From Acidobacteriota bacterium (GTDB lineage Bacteria; Acidobacteriota; Terriglobia; Terriglobales; Acidobacteriaceae): a stretch of 53,955 nucleotides of DNA. The translations under genes and the position numbers were made by a program. Location of the stretch: the NCBI GenBank assembly GCA_028872955.1, contig JAGWNX010000014.1, positions 1-53,955 of the forward strand. The letters run 5' to 3'. The notes beneath the pieces were generated by a model. That model was given only the letters and a program-made list of their open reading frames with translations. It was not told where the DNA came from and searched no databases. Shown one piece after another: positions 1 to 7,609 of this stretch (positions are counted from its first letter, which is position 1; each line of letters starts with the position of its first letter).

Positions 1-202
1 GCAAATCGCCTGGACGGAACCCGGGAGAGTCCCCTTTGACGATTTCATCCGCAGATTGGTAGTTTGGCGATTGAGATGCTAGTACAACTTGCGTTGTAGG
101 CCTGCGAGGTTTGGAGCTCGGTAAAGTGCTGATCTAGCACAGCAAGTCGTTCCTCCCCGCGAATAGTCACCCTCACCTCACACGAAGGAATTGGTTTTTC
201 CC
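1..202. other. left-edge intergenic region
   Basis: I see no convincing coding frame here. It is the upstream region of the lipoprotein gene that starts at 203. A TTGACG hexamer lies at 36-41, but no good -10 partner stands at 16-18 bases, so I do not call a promoter. An AAGGA-type ribosome binding site (184-189) precedes the ATG at 203. Confidence 0.4.
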
Positions 203-1030
203 ATGAAGACATCACTTGGAATGCGCTTGGCTGGCAGCTTGGCATTGGCGGCAGCCTTGGTCATAACCGGATGCAAGAGCGCCCCGGCTGCGAAGACAAA
301 CCCTGATGGCTCGATCACGAACCCTGACGGATCGATCACCTATCCTGCTGGCTCGCCGCAGGCGCAAGCTGCTGCGCAACAGGCGAACGCAAATGCTGGT
401 GCGCCTGCAGACAATGCAACCCCCACCCAGGCAGGTAGCGGAGCGTCCAAGCCTGATGCTGGCAAGTCCAGGCTTACGAATGAATCGGTCACCTCAGCAG
501 CGAACGCAACGCCTCCGCCGCAGCCGGTCATGATCCAGATCCCCAGCGGCACGGCCGTTCACGTCTCCCTGTCGCAGACCCTGCGGGCCAGCACGAACGA
601 GCCCGGCGACAAGTTCCAGGGCTCGCTGAGTGCGCCCATCACCATCAACGGCACAGAGGTCTTTCCCCGTGGCACCAGCGTCACCGGCGTGGTGGCAGCG
701 TCCAAGGGCAAGGGCCGCTTCAAGGGTGCCGGTGATCTGGGCATCGAGCTCACCAGCATTGCCAACACGCGCGTGAGCAGCACGGAGTACGAGAAGGTGT
801 CGCCGGGCCGCGGCAAGCGCACGGCAGGCTTTGCCGGCGGCGGCGCGGCGTTGGGCGCCATCATCGGAGGCCTGGCTGGTGGCGGCAAGGGTGCGCTCAT
901 CGGTGGTCTGACGGGCGCAGGTGCGGGTACCGCAGCGGGCGCCTACACAGGCAATCGCGACGTCGTACTCCCTGCTGAGATGGTGGTCACCTTTACGCTG
1001 ACGGCGCCCGTCTCGGTCCAGGGTCAGTAG
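203..1030 (+). CDS. glycine-zipper lipoprotein
   Basis: The protein has 275 residues. Its first ~25 residues form a lipoprotein signal peptide ending in an ITGC lipobox, so it should be a lipid-anchored envelope protein. After the cysteine comes an Ala/Pro/Asn-rich linker with two copies of the heptad NPDGSIT and a third decayed copy (YPAGS). The middle (about residues 105-190) looks like a compact beta domain. The C-terminal third holds a glycine zipper (repeated GG/GAIIGG/GALIGG), a motif found in outer-membrane-associated proteins. The ATG at 203 is preferred over a TTG at 191 because GAAGGA at 184-189 is correctly spaced only for the ATG. The exact role is unknown. A hairpin terminator follows the gene. 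Confidence 0.8.
   Translation: MKTSLGMRLAGSLALAAALVITGCKSAPAAKTNPDGSITNPDGSITYPAGSPQAQAAAQQANANAGAPADNATPTQAGSGASKPDAGKSRLTNESVTSAANATPPPQPVMIQIPSGTAVHVSLSQTLRASTNEPGDKFQGSLSAPITINGTEVFPRGTSVTGVVAASKGKGRFKGAGDLGIELTSIANTRVSSTEYEKVSPGRGKRTAGFAGGGAALGAIIGGLAGGGKGALIGGLTGAGAGTAAGAYTGNRDVVLPAEMVVTFTLTAPVSVQGQ
299..361 (+). repeat. 21-bp tandem repeat in lipoprotein gene
   Basis: Two near-identical 21-base units (299-319 and 320-340) each encode NPDGSIT. A third, diverged unit follows (YPAGSPQ). The repeat lies in the linker directly after the lipidated cysteine, so it probably only sets linker length. Confidence 0.75.
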
Positions 1031-1057
1031 TTACGCTCCTTGCATCAGCAACTTGCG

Positions 1058-1093
1058 AGGCTCCTTCGACTCCGGAGGAGCCTTGTTTGTTTC
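1058..1093 (+). terminator. rho-independent terminator after lipoprotein gene
   Basis: AGGCTCCT (1058-1065) pairs with AGGAGCCT (1076-1083). The eight-base stem has a ten-base loop and is followed by a T-rich run (TGTTTGTTTC). Confidence 0.75.
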
Positions 1094-1114
1094 TCGGCGA
1101 TGGCGTGGTCGCGC

Positions 1115-1120
1115 TAGACT
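1115..1120 (+). promoter_or_regulatory. -10-like box TAGACT before engB
   Basis: TAGACT ends six bases before the engB ATG (1127). A transcript started from it would begin at or next to the start codon. No clear -35 is visible. This is one of a recurrent set described in the findings. Confidence 0.5.
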
Positions 1121-1126
1121 GAAGGT

Positions 1127-1750
1127 ATGCGGTTCCAACCCCAGTTTCTGCTGTCGGCGCTGGACGCCGCTCACTTTCCCGGTGTCTCCCGAACAGCAGG
1201 TGCACTGGAGATCGCCTTTCTAGGGCGCTCCAACGTCGGCAAATCCTCGCTCATCAATGCCCTGTTCGGCTCCAAGCAGGCCAAGGTGTCGTCCACGCCG
1301 GGCCGCACCCGCGCCATCAACTTTTTTGCCCTGCACGAGGTAACCAACGGCAGGCACAAGGCGCATCCCTCACTGATCTTTGCCGATCTACCGGGCTACG
1401 GTTACGCCAAGATCTCCAAGTCCATCTCATCGGAGTGGCCGAAGTTTATTGAGCCGTACCTCGCCGAGCGCGAGACTCTGGCACTCTGTGTGTGCCTGGT
1501 GGACACGAACATTCCTCCGCAGCAGAACGACGCCCAGCTGATCGGCTATCTGAAGGCGATGGGCACCCCCTTCCTGGTGGTTGGCACCAAGGCCGATCGG
1601 CTCTCGAATAATCAGCTGGCCAAGAGCCTGACCGCGCAGAAACGCTTTCACGGCGTGGATGAGGTGTTGCCCGTCTCCGCCAAGACCGACGCCGGCACAC
1701 GCGCCTTATGGGGACGTCTGGAAGCGACGATTGCCAGCTCCCACAGCTAG
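1127..1750 (+). CDS. engB: ribosome biogenesis GTP-binding protein EngB/YsxC
   Basis: This is a 207-residue TRAFAC GTPase of the EngB/YihA family, which takes part in large-subunit assembly. The G-motifs are in order: G1 GRSNVGKS at 33-40, Thr-rich switch I with STPGRTR at 56-62, G3 DLPG at 87-90 followed by the family-typical YGYAK, G4 TKAD at 154-157 and G5 SAK at 184-186. Length and motif spacing are normal for the family. GAAGG stands directly before the ATG but also abuts a TAGACT box, so the mRNA may be nearly leaderless. The gene is convergent with the urocanase-like gene. Confidence 0.97.
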   Translation: MRFQPQFLLSALDAAHFPGVSRTAGALEIAFLGRSNVGKSSLINALFGSKQAKVSSTPGRTRAINFFALHEVTNGRHKAHPSLIFADLPGYGYAKISKSISSEWPKFIEPYLAERETLALCVCLVDTNIPPQQNDAQLIGYLKAMGTPFLVVGTKADRLSNNQLAKSLTAQKRFHGVDEVLPVSAKTDAGTRALWGRLEATIASSHS

Positions 1751-1760
1751 ACCACCAGAG

Positions 1761-2495
1761 TCACACCGCCATGGCAATGTTCCTGGCAATAGTTATGGCA
1801 CTCCACCGCTGCTGCTCCTCTGGAGTTAGCCATAGCGCACGTGTCTGCGGTAGCTCTCGCGGTAGCACGCGGTGGGCCGTCTGCAGCCATCGGCGACGCA
1901 GCAGGTCATCCGCCGGCACGATCTCCAGCAAGCGCTCCTGCACACTGCGCAGGGTGGCCTGGTCCGCGAGCGGGAAGCTGCACAACTGCCAGCTGTGCTG
2001 CGCCGTCAAGTCAGTCAGCATGTCGTCCTGCACCAGCGCACCTGCCACCGCCGCCTGGTAGAGCGAGAGCACCTGCGCTCCACCCGCCAGGAAGCGCTGC
2101 GCGTAGGTTGCAGGCAGTTGCGGCACCGGGCAGTACACCTGCGGTGCGACTCCTCGCTCCAGCAGTTCGTCGAGCGTGGGCATCAGCGGAGCCTGCAGTC
2201 CCACCGAGAGCGGCGTGTGCTTGCGAACCTCGTTCTTCATCGTCCGCAGCGCCTCATCCAACGTGTTGACGACAAAGTCGCAGACACCGGAGCGCAGTGC
2301 CTTATGGGCACGCTCCGCATCTTCCTCGATTGCCAGCGAGACGCCGCCGGCGATGTTGACCGCCAAGGAGGCGGCCTGCCCCTCGGGGTCCAGCGAGCAG
2401 CACACGGCCAGTCTGCCTCCCCAGTGGGGATGCAGGTGGCTGAGCACGGTATACGTGCGCAAGGTGCGCGTCTGGAGTGTGTCGCCTGCGTGCAT
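1761..2495 (-). CDS. urocanase Rossmann-like domain protein
   Basis: A 244-residue protein without a signal peptide. Residues ~30-120 follow the pattern of the central NAD-binding domain of urocanase (HutU): LAVNIAGGVSLAIE, then D-x2-R-x4-L-x2-G-x2-D, LDEAL, PLSVGL and LDELLERGVAPQVY, matching in order the urocanase blocks A-G-x-A-I-E, LDEAL, P-x-S-V-G-L and PELxRRGVxPD. The flanking catalytic segments of urocanase, including the DQTSAHDPLNGY block and the catalytic Cys region, are absent, and the protein is less than half of the usual ~560 residues. It is therefore probably not a working urocanase; a nucleotide-binding or regulatory role is a guess. The family match is from memory. A CATACT box ends 8 bases before the ATG. 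Confidence 0.7.
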   Translation of the reverse strand: MHAGDTLQTRTLRTYTVLSHLHPHWGGRLAVCCSLDPEGQAASLAVNIAGGVSLAIEEDAERAHKALRSGVCDFVVNTLDEALRTMKNEVRKHTPLSVGLQAPLMPTLDELLERGVAPQVYCPVPQLPATYAQRFLAGGAQVLSLYQAAVAGALVQDDMLTDLTAQHSWQLCSFPLADQATLRSVQERLLEIVPADDLLRRRWLQTAHRVLPRELPQTRALWLTPEEQQRWSAITIARNIAMAV

Positions 2496-2503
2496 ACCCC
2501 TTC

Positions 2504-2509
2504 AGTATG
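2504..2509 (-). promoter_or_regulatory. -10-like box CATACT before urocanase-like gene
   Basis: Read on the minus strand, CATACT ends 8 bases before the ATG (2495), and AAGGGG lies between them. It belongs to the start-proximal box set. Confidence 0.4.
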
Positions 2510-2615
2510 GCGTATGCGGCTGGGGATAAGCTCCATGCCAGGCGAACGAATTGCAGCCCGATGAAAGAACAACGGCTGGATCCGTCGCGGGACACAAGAC
2601 ATCGGCCAAGGCGCG

Positions 2616-2642
2616 GGCCAGACGAGGGTAGGCCGTCTGGCC
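2616..2642 (-). terminator. terminator-like hairpin after inositol-phosphate synthase
   Basis: GGCCAGACG (2616-2624) pairs with CGTCTGGCC (2634-2642), giving nine base pairs and a nine-base loop just downstream of the minus-strand gene. No T tract follows, so intrinsic termination is uncertain. Confidence 0.45.
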
Positions 2643-2665
2643 TCGCAACCCGCAACGTTGGAGCG

Positions 2666-4012
2666 CTACTCGTCGTGCGTGTAGTAGTCCAGCCCAAGAT
2701 GGGTAATCAGGTCCTCGCCCATGATGTGGCGCAAGGTGTTCTTCAACTTCATGGACTGGATGAAGAGGTCGTGCTCCGGATAGACACCCGGGGCGGAGTC
2801 AGGATCCTTGAAGTAGAAGCTCAGCCACTCCTGGATGCCCAGACCGCGCAGGCCCGGGGTGCGGGCTGCCAGGTCCATAAACAGGCACAGGTCCAGCGCC
2901 AGCGGAGCGGCCAGGATGGAGTCGCGGCAGAGGAAGTCCACCTTGAGCTGCATCGGGTAGCCGAGCCAGCCGAAGATGTCGATGTTGTCCCAACCCTCTT
3001 TGTTGTCACCGCGCGGCGGATAGTAGTTGATCCGCACCTTGTGATAAATGTCCTTGTACAGGTCCGGATGCAGCTCCGGCTGGAAGATATGCTCCAGCAC
3101 GCCGAGCTTGGAGACCTCCTTGGTCTTGAACGAGTCGGGATCGTCCAGCACCTCGCCGTCGCGATTGCCCAGAATGTTGGTGGAGTACCAGCCGGAGACG
3201 CCCAGGTAGCGGATCTTGAAGGCCGGAGCCAGCACGGTCTTGATGAAGGTCTGGCCGGTCTTGTAGTCCTTGCCGGCGATGGGCGCGTTCATCTTGCGTG
3301 AGAGCTCGTTGAGCGCCGGGATGTCCACGGTGAGGTTGGGAGCGCCGTTGATGAACGGGATGCCCTCCTTGAGCGCCGCCCAGGCGTACAGCATGGAGGG
3401 CGTAATGCTGGGGTCGTCCTCGACCAGGCCCTTCTCAAAGGCAGCCAGCGTCTGGTGCACGGGTGCCTGCTCCATGTAGATCTCGGTCGAGCCGCACCAG
3501 ATCATGACCTGGCGGTCGGTGCGGGTCTTGAACTCGGCAATGTCGTTGCGAATCTGGTTGGCCAGATCGCACTTGTTCTTGCCGGTCTTGACCTTCTTGC
3601 CCTCCAGCCGCTTGACGTAGTGCTGGTCAAAGACGGCGGGCAGCGGCTCGATCGACTCCAGAAAAGGCCGTATCTCTTCGAGCTGATCGCGGTCCAGCAC
3701 CTGAGCGGTCTTCGCCGCGTCGTACAGGTTGCCGCCAAAGATATCCCACCCGGTAAAGACCAGGTCGTCCAGCGAGGCCAGCGGCACAAACTCCTTGATG
3801 AGCGGGCTGCGTCCGTCGGTACGCTTGCCGAGGCGAATGGTGCCCATCTGGGAGAGCGAGCCGATCGGCTTGGCCATGCCGCGGCGGATGGCTTCAACGC
3901 CTGCGATGAGCGTGGTGGCAACCGCCCCCATGCCGGGGATCATGATGCCAAGTTTGCCTTGGGCAGGCTGGATGCTTGCTGCCGCCTGGGATGCGGCACT
4001 GGAGTTGGACAT
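2666..4012 (-). CDS. ino1: inositol-3-phosphate synthase family protein
   Basis: This 448-residue protein matches the myo-inositol-phosphate synthase family, NAD-dependent enzymes that convert glucose 6-phosphate to inositol 3-phosphate. A nucleotide-binding glycine loop (GMGAVATT, 27-34) opens the Rossmann domain. The conserved core follows, with GKDYKTGQT (near residue 250), the SGWYSTNILGNRDG block, and the C-terminal segment carrying KVDFLCRDSILAAPLALDL, which is highly typical of the bacterial enzymes. Inositol could feed phosphatidylinositol or compatible-solute synthesis; no such partner gene is adjacent. No clear Shine-Dalgarno stands before the ATG, but a standard-looking promoter lies about 55 bases upstream. 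Confidence 0.9.
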   Translation of the reverse strand: MSNSSAASQAAASIQPAQGKLGIMIPGMGAVATTLIAGVEAIRRGMAKPIGSLSQMGTIRLGKRTDGRSPLIKEFVPLASLDDLVFTGWDIFGGNLYDAAKTAQVLDRDQLEEIRPFLESIEPLPAVFDQHYVKRLEGKKVKTGKNKCDLANQIRNDIAEFKTRTDRQVMIWCGSTEIYMEQAPVHQTLAAFEKGLVEDDPSITPSMLYAWAALKEGIPFINGAPNLTVDIPALNELSRKMNAPIAGKDYKTGQTFIKTVLAPAFKIRYLGVSGWYSTNILGNRDGEVLDDPDSFKTKEVSKLGVLEHIFQPELHPDLYKDIYHKVRINYYPPRGDNKEGWDNIDIFGWLGYPMQLKVDFLCRDSILAAPLALDLCLFMDLAARTPGLRGLGIQEWLSFYFKDPDSAPGVYPEHDLFIQSMKLKNTLRHIMGEDLITHLGLDYYTHDE

Positions 4013-4066
4013 GGTGAGGTCACTACCCTTCTGCTACGGAAAAGTTCCGCCAAGGCGGACCACTTA

Positions 4067-4095
4067 AGTATGGCCCAGCCAGCAGGGGTCTGCAA
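4067..4095 (-). promoter_or_regulatory. candidate sigma70-type promoter of ino1
   Basis: On the minus strand, TTGCAG (-35, 4090-4095) and CATACT (-10, 4067-4072) are separated by exactly 17 bases. The -10 ends 54 bases before the ATG. Both hexamers deviate from consensus. Confidence 0.4.
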
Positions 4096-4192
4096 GCTCG
4101 TAACGTCTTTCAAATGAGAGGTTAGCGGTTACTTTACCGGAATTTTCCGAAGCATTTTTCAGGGTATACGGCGAGATTCCGGACGTGGCAGA

Positions 4193-4819
4193 TCAAGCCT
4201 CCGACGCCCGTATCCGGTTCTTCCAGTGCGAGGCAACAAACCACACGATGCCCAGGCCCAGTACTGCCTCGACAGCCAGGTGGAAGTGATGGAAGGCAGA
4301 CTGAAAGCGGGGGTCGGTCTGGAACTCGTTGCCCAGCTTCAGCCCCACCCAGGCCAGCGCGTAGCACCACGGCCACGACCCGATAAAGGTGTAGAGGTGG
4401 AAGCGGAGCTGGTTCATCCTGGCAATACCCGCAGGCAGGGCGATAAACGTGCGGACGATGGGCAGCATGCGTCCGACCAGCACCGTAATGGAGCCGTACT
4501 TCGCAAAGAAGTGATCGCAAAGGTCGAGGTCGCGGCGGCTGAGCAGAACAAAGCCGCCGAAGCGCTCCACCAGCGGACGCCCGCCACGCGCCCCCACCCA
4601 GTACGCCGGTACGGAGCCGAGGTTGGAGGCCAGCGAGGCTACCGTTGCCAGCAGCACCAGTTGCAGCTGGTTGTGCGCCAGCGCAAAGCCAGCCAGCGGC
4701 AAGATCACCTCAGATGGAATCGGGATGCACGCAGACTGGAGCGCCATGAGCAGAATGACGCTGGCATAGCCGCCGCCGGCGATAAGGGAGACAAGCAGGG
4801 AGACGATCTTCTCGGACAT
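4193..4819 (-). CDS. DedA family membrane protein
   Basis: This 208-residue polytopic inner-membrane protein belongs to the DedA/SNARE-associated (VTT) family, whose members are linked to lipid-carrier flipping and envelope homeostasis. Visible family marks are QSACIPIPSEVILPLAGF near the N-terminus, the glycine-rich GSVPAYWVGARGG block, and KYGSITVLVGRMLPIVRTF followed by AG-x-A-R-M, which carries the conserved arginines. The frame stays open upstream to 4984, but that part overlaps the divergent heme-protein gene, so I start at the ATG 4819 (MSEKIV). A TATACT box ends nine bases before this ATG, which supports that start. Confidence 0.92.
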   Translation of the reverse strand: MSEKIVSLLVSLIAGGGYASVILLMALQSACIPIPSEVILPLAGFALAHNQLQLVLLATVASLASNLGSVPAYWVGARGGRPLVERFGGFVLLSRRDLDLCDHFFAKYGSITVLVGRMLPIVRTFIALPAGIARMNQLRFHLYTFIGSWPWCYALAWVGLKLGNEFQTDPRFQSAFHHFHLAVEAVLGLGIVWFVASHWKNRIRASEA

Positions 4820-4828
4820 GATCGCACC

Positions 4829-4834
4829 AGTATA
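4829..4834 (-). promoter_or_regulatory. -10-like box TATACT before dedA
   Basis: TATACT (minus strand) ends nine bases before the ATG at 4819. Five of six positions match the sigma70 -10 consensus. No -35 is recognisable 17 bases upstream. Confidence 0.5.
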
Positions 4835-4905
4835 CGGAAGCTCCAGGCAACCCAGGATGAACGCACGATGCGCTAGCATGAAGAGAGCGAAGGAGATCGA
4901 GCACC

Positions 4906-5712
4906 ATGTCGAACAGCGTACAGACAGAACAGACGCCCGCAGCGGCCAACGGCCGGCCGGCACATAGTTATGGCGCAGCAGCACAGGGTCAGTCCCAGCC
5001 GCATGAGTCCGGCAAGCCCGCAGTCCGGCGCCAGATCGTCAGCTTCAGCTTCTACCAGGTGATGCCGGAGTGGCGGCGTCTGCCAGAGGACGTGAAGGCA
5101 GCGCACAAGGCGGCGTTTGCGGCGGTGCTGGCCAAGTGGAACAAGCCGGGCGAGTTTCTCTCGCTCACCTACTCCACCATGGGCACGCGCGGCGACGTGG
5201 ATATGTGCGTGTGGTCCATCTGCTACTCCGTCGATGAGATGAACCGGATGCGCAGTGAGCTGATGGCGACGCCGCTGGGTGGCTACCTGACGATTCCGCA
5301 CAACTATCTCTCCATGACCAAGCGCAGCCAGTACCAGATTGATCGTGAGGATGAGAGCGAGGGCGAGGGCCGCGGAGCGATCCGGCCCGGTGGCCAGAAG
5401 TACATCTTCATCTACCCGTTCTGGAAGACGCGCCCCTGGTACCTCTCTCCCATGGTGGATCGCAAGCGCATGATGGATGAGCACATTCGTGTGGGTCTGC
5501 TGTACCCACGGGTCAAGCTCAACACCACGTACTCCTTCGGCATCGATGACCAGGACTTTGTGGTGGCGTTTGAGACGAACTACCCTGAGGACTTTCTGGA
5601 CCTGGTGCAGCAACTGCGCGAGACCGAGGCCAGCATGTACACGCTGAAGGATACGCCGATCTTCTGCTGCGTCCGCCTGCCGGCAGACGAGATGCTGAAT
5701 CGCCTGGGATAA
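4906..5712 (+). CDS. hemQ: HemQ/chlorite-dismutase family heme protein (probable coproheme decarboxylase)
   Basis: 268 residues: a poorly conserved ~40-residue N-terminal extension (Gln/Ala/Pro-rich), then the dimeric ferredoxin-like heme fold of the Cld/HemQ family. In HemQ the radical-forming Tyr and nearby Lys lie in a Y-P-x-x-K motif. Here this is YPFWK with Y170 and K174, followed 23 residues after the Tyr by the proximal heme-ligand candidate H193 (MMDEH). True chlorite dismutases need a distal Arg after VK; by recalled alignment this position is Leu205 (VKLNTT), so chlorite dismutation is unlikely. Oxidative decarboxylation of coproheme to heme is the best guess, in line with hemA, hemC and hemD nearby. 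GAAGGAG precedes the ATG. The gene is divergent from dedA, and nth follows 18 bases after the stop. Confidence 0.85.
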   Translation: MSNSVQTEQTPAAANGRPAHSYGAAAQGQSQPHESGKPAVRRQIVSFSFYQVMPEWRRLPEDVKAAHKAAFAAVLAKWNKPGEFLSLTYSTMGTRGDVDMCVWSICYSVDEMNRMRSELMATPLGGYLTIPHNYLSMTKRSQYQIDREDESEGEGRGAIRPGGQKYIFIYPFWKTRPWYLSPMVDRKRMMDEHIRVGLLYPRVKLNTTYSFGIDDQDFVVAFETNYPEDFLDLVQQLRETEASMYTLKDTPIFCCVRLPADEMLNRLG

Positions 5713-5730
5713 CTCGGAGAGCATTCGTCC

Positions 5731-6480
5731 ATGGCAACCCCGAAGAAGATGGCAACGCCGAAGAGGAAGTCCGCCGGGGCCGCGCCGAGAGCGTCGGTCC
5801 CGGCCTCCTCCAAGGTCGCCACAGTGCGCAAGTCCACCGCGCCGGAGCGGGTTACGGCCATACTGGACGAGCTGCAGCGGCTCTACCCCGACGTGCAGTG
5901 CGCGCTCAACCATCGCAACGCCTGGGAGCTGACCGTGGCGACGATCCTGAGCGCGCAGTGTACTGACGTGCGCGTCAACCTGGTGACGCCCGCGCTGTTT
6001 CGGGCCTTCCCCACGCCGCGCGCCATGGCTACAGCCTCGCTGCCGGAGCTTGAGGAGCTGGTGCGCACCACCGGCTTCTTCCGCAACAAGGCGAAGAACA
6101 TTCGCGGCGCGGCGCAGGTCGTGACCGAGAAGTTTGGCGGCAAGGTTCCGCAGACCATGGAGGAGATGCTGCAACTGCCCGGCGTAGCGCGTAAGACGGC
6201 CAACGTGGTGCTGGGCAGCTGGTACGGCATCGCCTCAGGCGTTGTGGTGGACACCCACGTGCTGCGCATCAGCCGGCGGTTGGGGCTCACCCGGCAGACC
6301 ACCCCGGAGAAGGTGGAGGCAGACCTGAAGAGGCTGCTGCCGCAACAGCGCTGGGTGCAGTTCTCGCACGAGGTGATCCACCACGGCCGCGCCGTATGCG
6401 TGGCGCGTAAGCCGCGCTGTGCGGAGTGTACGCTGGAGCCGTTGTGCCAGGCGAAGGACAAGACCTGGCACTCGGCCTAG
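5731..6480 (+). CDS. nth: endonuclease III
   Basis: This 249-residue bifunctional DNA glycosylase/AP lyase excises oxidised pyrimidines. An N-terminal Lys/Ala/Pro-rich tail (~35 residues) precedes the HhH-GPD domain. The helix-hairpin-helix contains LPGVARKTA (149-157) with the catalytic Lys155, and the conserved Asp174 lies in VVDTHV. The C-terminal [4Fe-4S] cluster motif is complete: C223-x6-C230-x2-C233-x5-C239. Eighteen bases separate it from the upstream heme-protein gene, so they are probably co-transcribed. An in-frame ATG six codons in (5749) is an alternative start. Confidence 0.97.
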   Translation: MATPKKMATPKRKSAGAAPRASVPASSKVATVRKSTAPERVTAILDELQRLYPDVQCALNHRNAWELTVATILSAQCTDVRVNLVTPALFRAFPTPRAMATASLPELEELVRTTGFFRNKAKNIRGAAQVVTEKFGGKVPQTMEEMLQLPGVARKTANVVLGSWYGIASGVVVDTHVLRISRRLGLTRQTTPEKVEADLKRLLPQQRWVQFSHEVIHHGRAVCVARKPRCAECTLEPLCQAKDKTWHSA

Positions 6481-6489
6481 AGCTTCGCT

Positions 6490-6687
6490 TCAGCGGGACT
6501 TGCCCGTGGTGCGGATGCCGAACGGCAGGTAGGCCGGGCACACGCGCGCCAGCCCCGTAACCAGCAGCACCGCGCCGGGCAGCGCAAGCCAGCGCCAGGC
6601 ACCATGCACAAACGGGACGGAAGCCAGAAGGACGAGTCCGGCCAGGATGCGCAGGGCGCGATCGGAAGAGCCTACATTCTGCAGCAT
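6490..6687 (-). CDS. DUF2892 (YgaP-like) small membrane protein
   Basis: A 65-residue protein with two hydrophobic segments (about 13-26 and 32-46) and the family pattern N-x-G-x-x-D-R-x-x-R near the start, then C-P-A-Y-L-P-F-G-I near the end. This matches the DUF2892 inner-membrane module, often found alone or fused to rhodanese domains. Its function is not established. GGAGG stands eight bases before the ATG. It converges with nth, with only nine bases between the stops. Confidence 0.85.
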   Translation of the reverse strand: MLQNVGSSDRALRILAGLVLLASVPFVHGAWRWLALPGAVLLVTGLARVCPAYLPFGIRTTGKSR

Positions 6688-6813
6688 AAGAATTGCCTCC
6701 GTACGGCGGATGACACGACAGCAGCCTGACCAGGAAGGTAACGGCTCTGCGAGCCGCAGTCAGTGATTGCGATCACGCTCTGTGGCTTGCGTGTCTTCCG
6801 GCCACTCACGCAA

Positions 6814-7587
6814 CTACTTTGCCAGAACGGACACGAGCGCGTCCACCAGCGCAGGCAGCGTCGCTTCCCTGGCCTCGACCGTCGGCTCCAGCCCCTGCTC
6901 CCGCATTGCCTGCGACGTAATGGGGCCGATGGAGGCCAGCACAGCGTCCGCAGGCAGCGACACCCCGGCCGCCTCCAGCAGCAGCGCCAGGTTGCGCGCC
7001 GTGGAGGCACTGGTGAAGGTGACGGCATGCGGAGCGGACGCTGGCCCGGCGAGCAGCTCGCGCAGTCGCACGACGGACTCCCCCGGCAACCGATTGGCAT
7101 ACGCCTCGGCGATGGTGACCGAAGCACCCGCCGCAGTCAGCGCCTCCGGCAGATGATCCCGTGCCTCCGCAGCCCGCAACAGCAGGAAGGAGCGCCCCGG
7201 CGCAAACGGCAGCAGCGCCTCCGCAAAGGACTCTGCGATATAACGCGGCGGGACGAGGTCCACATGCAGACCGAGCGCCTGCACGGCACGCGCCGTCGCT
7301 GGTCCGATGGCACCAATACGCTGCGGCACAAAGTCTGGGTTGCGCCGCTGGGCAAAGACCTCCACGGCGTTGGCACTGGTGAAGAGCAGCCAGTCAAAGG
7401 CGTCGGTACGGGCGGCATCCAGTCGGGCCAGCGCGGCGTCCAGCGGAGCATACGACTCCGGCGGTACGATCTCAATCGCCGGCAGCACGATCGGCACAGC
7501 ACCGAGCGACTCCAACTGCACCGCGAGCGTAGGTGCCTGCTGGCGGCTGCGCGTAATCAAGATCCGGACGTGGTCAAGCGGCGGCAC
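6814..7587 (-). CDS. hemD: uroporphyrinogen-III synthase
   Basis: A 257-residue HemD-family protein that closes hydroxymethylbilane into uroporphyrinogen III. This fast-diverging family is recognised by its two-lobed pattern: ILITRSRQQAPTLAVQLESL at the start, the WLLFTSANAVEVF block, IGAIGPATARAVQALGL, then the second lobe with VTFTSASTARNLALLLEAAG and ASIGPITSQAMREQGLEP. The start is a GTG, 22 bases after the stop of the DUF1080 gene, with no strong ribosome binding site, so translational coupling is likely. It lies in the same minus-strand run as hemC and hemA. Confidence 0.93.
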   Translation of the reverse strand: MPPLDHVRILITRSRQQAPTLAVQLESLGAVPIVLPAIEIVPPESYAPLDAALARLDAARTDAFDWLLFTSANAVEVFAQRRNPDFVPQRIGAIGPATARAVQALGLHVDLVPPRYIAESFAEALLPFAPGRSFLLLRAAEARDHLPEALTAAGASVTIAEAYANRLPGESVVRLRELLAGPASAPHAVTFTSASTARNLALLLEAAGVSLPADAVLASIGPITSQAMREQGLEPTVEAREATLPALVDALVSVLAK

Positions 7588-7609
7588 TTGCGTTGATTGT
7601 ACTGGGGAT

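Noticed and set aside
4820..4984. N-terminal extension of the DedA frame
   Set aside because: The extra 55 residues overlap the divergent heme-protein gene and do not look like part of the family. The ATG at 4819 has a -10-like box and fits family length.
4906..5712. Chlorite dismutase activity
   Set aside because: The distal Arg required for chlorite turnover is not seen at the expected position, whereas the HemQ Tyr and Lys are; no perchlorate or chlorate gene is near.
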